Source: Streptomyces brevispora (lineage in GTDB: Bacteria > Actinomycetota > Actinomycetes > Streptomycetales > Streptomycetaceae). Taken from it: 64,000 bases of DNA. Shown here in pieces: positions 61,577 to 64,000 of this stretch (its first letter is position 1; every line of letters starts with the position of its first letter). The stretch lies in the NCBI RefSeq assembly GCF_007829885.1, contig NZ_VIWW01000001.1, positions 5,580,001 to 5,644,000 of the forward strand, read 5' to 3'. Both the position numbers and the translations under genes were made by a program. The notes beneath the pieces are model-generated. The model did not search any database and was not told the origin of the DNA. It saw only the letters and a list, made by a program, of their open reading frames with translations.

Positions 61577-61827
61577 AGTGGCGCCGTGAGAGGCCACCAG
61601 AAGTACGGAAGCAGTTGATCCAGAGGGAAAGAACGGAGGAGTTGAGCGCCATCAGGATCGCCCGGGCGAACGTTTTGGGCCCGGGTACCGCAGGACATCG
61701 ATAGTGAGGTGGTCTCCGGTCAAGCAACCGCGATCCCCGTACCTGCTCTCATTCCCCCGCGAGCTGGTGCGGAACAAGAAGGCCGGCGTAGCCGATGAAG
61801 GCCGGCTGGTGGTGTAGCAGTTCCTTC

Positions 61828-61858
61828 GGGGCCCTGGTGCCAATGGCACCAGGGCCCC
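61828..61858. terminator. Perfect 14-bp hairpin terminator
   Basis: Arms 61828-61841 and 61845-61858 pair perfectly around AAT. It precedes the MerR remnant by 30 bp and would terminate transcription from a lost upstream gene. Confidence 0.75.
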
Positions 61859-61887
61859 TCCGACGCGTGTTCCACCGGAAGGTACGG

Positions 61888-61983
61888 ATGACAGCAGACG
61901 CCTCGTTCGACCGCCTCGACGACGACGACTACCCCGCCTACACCATGGGCCGGGCCGCCGAGATGCTCAACACCACACAAGGG
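61888..61983 (+). pseudogene. MerR-family regulator, N-terminal fragment
   Basis: From ATG 61888, with GGAAGG upstream, the frame reads MTADASFDRLDDDDYPAYTM then GRAAEMLNTTQG, the start of the common Streptomyces MerR-type regulators located near cspA genes. After codon 32 similarity ends abruptly: the rest of the helix-turn-helix (FLRAIGEARL and so on) is absent in all frames. It is a truncation, not a simple frameshift. Confidence 0.6.
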
Positions 61984-62572
61984 TCGGGGCGGCGTCTACG
62001 CGACTTCCGGGTTGACTTCAAACGTGGTGAGGGGCTTCGGCTGCAGCGCCAAGGGCAGCTTTTCGCGACATGTCCTGCGCAGTTCTTGATGTGCCCTCCG
62101 GACTGCCGTGAACTCCAGCCGGGCCGGGCCGTGGTGTGTGACGACACCCGGCCGGACAGTCGCAGTCCACGAGCATCGGCCTCGCCCCGGGGCTGCCCGG
62201 CGACAGGTCTGCTCCTGGCCCAGCCTGCGTATTGGCGTACGGGCTGGTGAGGTGACCTTCGTTCGAGGGGTCGGCATCCTCGCCCTGTGAATATCTATGG
62301 CCACGGTATGAGAGTTCAACGCGCCGTGCCGGGAGTGTTTTTACCTCAGCAAAGAGAGTCGAATTATTCGCCGTACGCGGACCGTAACGGCGTGCTACTG
62401 TCGATCTCAGTTGCAGTTGTGGTTCCCAAAATTTCAAGCTTCTGCGTGGCAATTTCGAACAGCGGAAGCTTCATTGCATTTCCGGTTTCCCTCCGGGCGG
62501 GGCATCATTGCGGCGACGCGGAATCCGTGCATTACGGATCCCGGCGTACCGGCCCCCTGAAGGAGATATGAC
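61984..62572. promoter_or_regulatory. Long leader region of the cold-shock gene with hairpins
   Basis: No gene is supportable here. The last 240 bp are markedly less GC-rich than the surroundings, as for cold-shock leaders. Hairpins: 62436-62445 pairs with 62462-62471 (10 bp, one G-T wobble), and 62523-62528 pairs with 62534-62539 (6 bp) just ahead of the GAAGGAG ribosome-binding site near 62559-62565. The promoter position is not determined. Confidence 0.5.
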
Positions 62573-62776
62573 ATGGCGTCAGGAACTGTGAAGTGGTTCA
62601 ACGCGGCCAAAGGTTTCGGCTTCATCGAGCAGGACGGCGGCGGCGCTGACGTGTTCGCCCACTTCTCGAACATTGCCGCCCAGGGCTTCCGCGAGCTGCT
62701 CGAAGGCCAGAAGGTCACCTTCGACATCGTGCCGGGCCAGAAGGGCCCGATGGCCGAGAACATCGTTCCCGCCTGA
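62573..62776 (+). CDS. cspA: Cold-shock protein (CspA family)
   Basis: A complete 67-residue CSD protein beginning MASGTVKWFNAAKGFGFIEQ with RNP1 KGFGFI and RNP2-like DVFAHFSNI, and ending in ENIVPA. It binds single-stranded RNA/DNA and acts as an RNA chaperone. A GAAGGAG ribosome-binding site and a structured leader precede it, and a strong terminator follows. A DEAD-box helicase gene lies 322 bp downstream in the same direction, the usual cold-adaptation pairing. Confidence 0.97.
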   Translation: MASGTVKWFNAAKGFGFIEQDGGGADVFAHFSNIAAQGFRELLEGQKVTFDIVPGQKGPMAENIVPA

Positions 62777-62794
62777 CGCTGACGCGCACTTCGT

Positions 62795-62832
62795 AGCTGG
62801 GGCCCGCATCCTTCGGGGTGCCGGCCCCAGCT
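62795..62832 (+). terminator. cspA terminator
   Basis: Outer stem 62795-62804 with 62823-62832 (10 bp), inner stem GCATCC/GGGTGC around a TTCG tetraloop. It starts 18 bp after the cspA stop codon. Confidence 0.85.
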
Positions 62833-63063
62833 CCGGGCATACTCCCGGTGTGGTGCCACCTGCGGCAGAATCGTCGCCTGCGGGTTTTCGCTGCCCACTT
62901 CCTGGGAGTTCCACCCGCTGGTGGAACCGGATTCGTCGCCCATATGGCGTTACTCATTCCATGGCTTGCATTCCGCTCGGGGATTAGCCGCAGGTCTCAT
63001 TTGTCTTCGCATTCCGCTCGGCCCGTTCTTGTGATTCCCCGCGCTGTTCTTCCGCTGCGGGAA

Positions 63064-63090
63064 TTCCTTGATACGTGCCGTATCAAGGAA
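63064..63090 (+). promoter_or_regulatory. 12-bp hairpin overlapping the helicase ribosome-binding site
   Basis: Arms 63064-63075 and 63079-63090 pair perfectly around TGC. The 3' arm ends in AAGGAA, which together with GG at 63091-63092 forms the AAGGAAGG ribosome-binding site of the helicase gene (start 63099). Folding would hide part of the site. Upstream, 13-bp direct repeats GCATTCCGCTCGG lie at 62968-62980 and 63009-63021. The 322-bp gap 62777-63098 otherwise holds only the cspA terminator. Confidence 0.7.
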
Positions 63091-63098
63091 GGTTCTGA

Positions 63099-64000
63099 AT
63101 GAACCCCACACGTACGAACAACCGCGCTTCCCGTGCCCGCAGCCTTACCGCCGACTCCGGCCGGGGCAGTAGCCGCTTCAACTCGACCGCCCCGGCCCGT
63201 TCCGGCGGGTCGGGCCGCTCGAGTGGCCAGGGGCGGCGGCCCGCCGCAGTCCAGGGCGAGTTCGCTCTACCGGTCACGGTCACTCCCGCGCTGCCCGCCG
63301 TCGAGGCGTTCGCCGACCTCGACATGCCGGGCCAGCTGCTGGCCGCGCTGACCGCGCAGGGCGTGAGCGTGCCGTTCCCGATCCAGGGGGCGACCCTGCC
63401 CAACACCCTCGTGGGCCGCGACGCCCTGGGACGTGGGCGCACCGGCTCCGGCAAGACGCTCGCCTTCGGCCTGGCCCTGCTGGCCCGCACCGCCGGCCAG
63501 CGTGCCGAGCCCCGCCAGCCGCTGGCCCTTGTCCTCGTGCCGACACGCGAGCTGGCCCAGCAGGTGACCGACGCTCTTGCCCCCTACGCCCGCTCGGTGA
63601 GGCTGCGCATGGCCACCGTCGTCGGCGGAATGTCTATCGGGAGGCAGGCCAACGCGCTGCGCGGTGGCGCGGAGGTCGTCGTGGCGACGCCGGGCCGGCT
63701 GAAGGACCTCATCGACCGCGGTGACTGCCGACTTGACCAGGTCGCGATCACCGTGCTGGACGAGGCCGATCAGATGGCCGACATGGGCTTCATGCCCCAG
63801 GTCACCGCTCTCCTGGACCAGGTTCGCCCCGAAGGGCAGCGGATGCTGTTCTCCGCCACCCTGGACCGGAATGTCGACCGCCTGGTCCGCCGTTACCTCA
63901 GCGACCCGGTCGTCCACTCCGTCGATCCGTCCGCCGGCGCGGTCACGACGATGCAGCACCACGTCCTGCACGTCCACGGCGCCGATAAGCACCGGGCGAC
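63099..64000 (+). CDS. DEAD-box RNA helicase, N-terminal part (runs off window)
   Basis: The first 300 residues are present. A Ser/Arg/Gly-rich N-terminal tail of about 70 residues is followed by helicase domain 1: Q-motif region with VPFPIQGATLP, Walker A GRGRTGSGKT (where the usual ARTGSGKT starts), motif Ia PTRELAQQV, GG, motif Ib TPGRLKDL, motif II VLDEADQMADMGF and motif III SAT in LFSATLD. It unwinds RNA with ATP, as in cold-adaptation helicases. ATG 63099 follows the AAGGAAGG site, part of which is in a hairpin. Confidence 0.95.
   Translation, partial: MNPTRTNNRASRARSLTADSGRGSSRFNSTAPARSGGSGRSSGQGRRPAAVQGEFALPVTVTPALPAVEAFADLDMPGQLLAALTAQGVSVPFPIQGATLPNTLVGRDALGRGRTGSGKTLAFGLALLARTAGQRAEPRQPLALVLVPTRELAQQVTDALAPYARSVRLRMATVVGGMSIGRQANALRGGAEVVVATPGRLKDLIDRGDCRLDQVAITVLDEADQMADMGFMPQVTALLDQVRPEGQRMLFSATLDRNVDRLVRRYLSDPVVHSVDPSAGAVTTMQHHVLHVHGADKHRA

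Larger units (their letters stand above)
60553..61827. other. Long region without a supportable intact gene
   Basis: About 1.3 kb in which the open frames are short, overlap on both strands and lack ribosome-binding sites. Visible contents are a possible IS110-type transposase fragment near 60966 and a pair of about 50-bp direct repeats. Near 61737-61818 a frame ending LVRNKKAGVADEGRLVV-stop precedes the 61828-61858 terminator and could be the tail of a lost gene. Confidence 0.4.

Noticed and set aside
61185..61727. A minus-strand open frame of 180 codons as a gene
   Set aside because: Cys/Pro/Arg-rich translation with no domain and no ribosome-binding site, crossing the direct repeats.
1..64000. 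CRISPR arrays, rRNA or tRNA genes
   Set aside because: No regularly spaced short repeats and no clover-leaf or rRNA sequence was recognised on reading; no covariance or repeat search could be run.

Overview
The window is high-GC actinomycete DNA, almost certainly Streptomyces: strong third-position G/C bias, GTG starts, long GC-rich hairpin terminators without long U-tracts, AfsR-like and PQQ-propeller Ser/Thr kinase genes, and a CspA/DEAD-box helicase pair. Its core is a non-ribosomal peptide synthetase (NRPS) cluster on the minus strand from about 20.5 to 52.1 kb, flanked by ordinary accessory genes. All functions are inferred from reading the sequence; no database search was run.

Left flank (1-20.4 kb): a partial DivIVA-domain gene; a frameshifted SDR remnant; a DMT-family exporter; the scar of a two-component system whose sensor kinase and response regulator were joined by a deletion; a cytochrome P450 with a hotdog thioesterase; a Gfo/Idh/MocA dehydrogenase divergent from a sugar ABC importer operon with a ROK kinase; a minus-strand operon of a HicB-like regulator, a DUF4097 protein and a DrrAB-type exporter with a palindromic operator array; a Ser/Thr kinase with PQQ repeats; a HAD-like protein; and a HEAT-repeat protein.

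NRPS cluster (20.5-52.1 kb, all minus strand, read right to left). The assembly line starts with a trimodular NRPS (C-A-T-C-A-T-C-A-T). It is followed by a type II thioesterase, a TauD/SyrP-like oxygenase and a stand-alone A-T protein whose binding pocket reads as glutamine-specific and which has a Cys-rich N-terminus. Next come a C-T-C-(eroded A)-T protein, an A-C-T-C-A-T-TE protein and an MbtH protein. A perfect 20-bp hairpin terminator separates this unit from a second one: glutamate mutase S and E subunits, an asparaginyl-tRNA-synthetase-like protein without an anticodon-binding domain, a glutamate-synthase-type FMN-domain protein, a small unknown, an MFS exporter and a phosphopantetheinyl transferase. 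I infer that the second unit makes a 3-methylaspartate-derived (possibly amidated) building block, activates the carrier domains and exports the product. Module counting predicts about seven residues, but three carrier domains have no A domain in the usual position, so loading in trans is required. I cannot name the product.

Regulation and right flank (52.3-64 kb): an XRE/ATPase regulator diverges from a small exported Thr/Pro-rich peptide, and an AfsR-like regulator diverges from a SnoaL-like gene. The two intergenic regions share a 17-bp element of two GATAG repeats 11 bp apart, suggesting one regulator controls both. Then follow an ABC exporter translationally coupled to a 47-residue peptide gene, a degraded region with an MFS fragment, a possible IS110 fragment and a truncated MerR gene, and finally cspA and a DEAD-box RNA helicase whose ribosome-binding site lies beside and partly inside a 12-bp hairpin.
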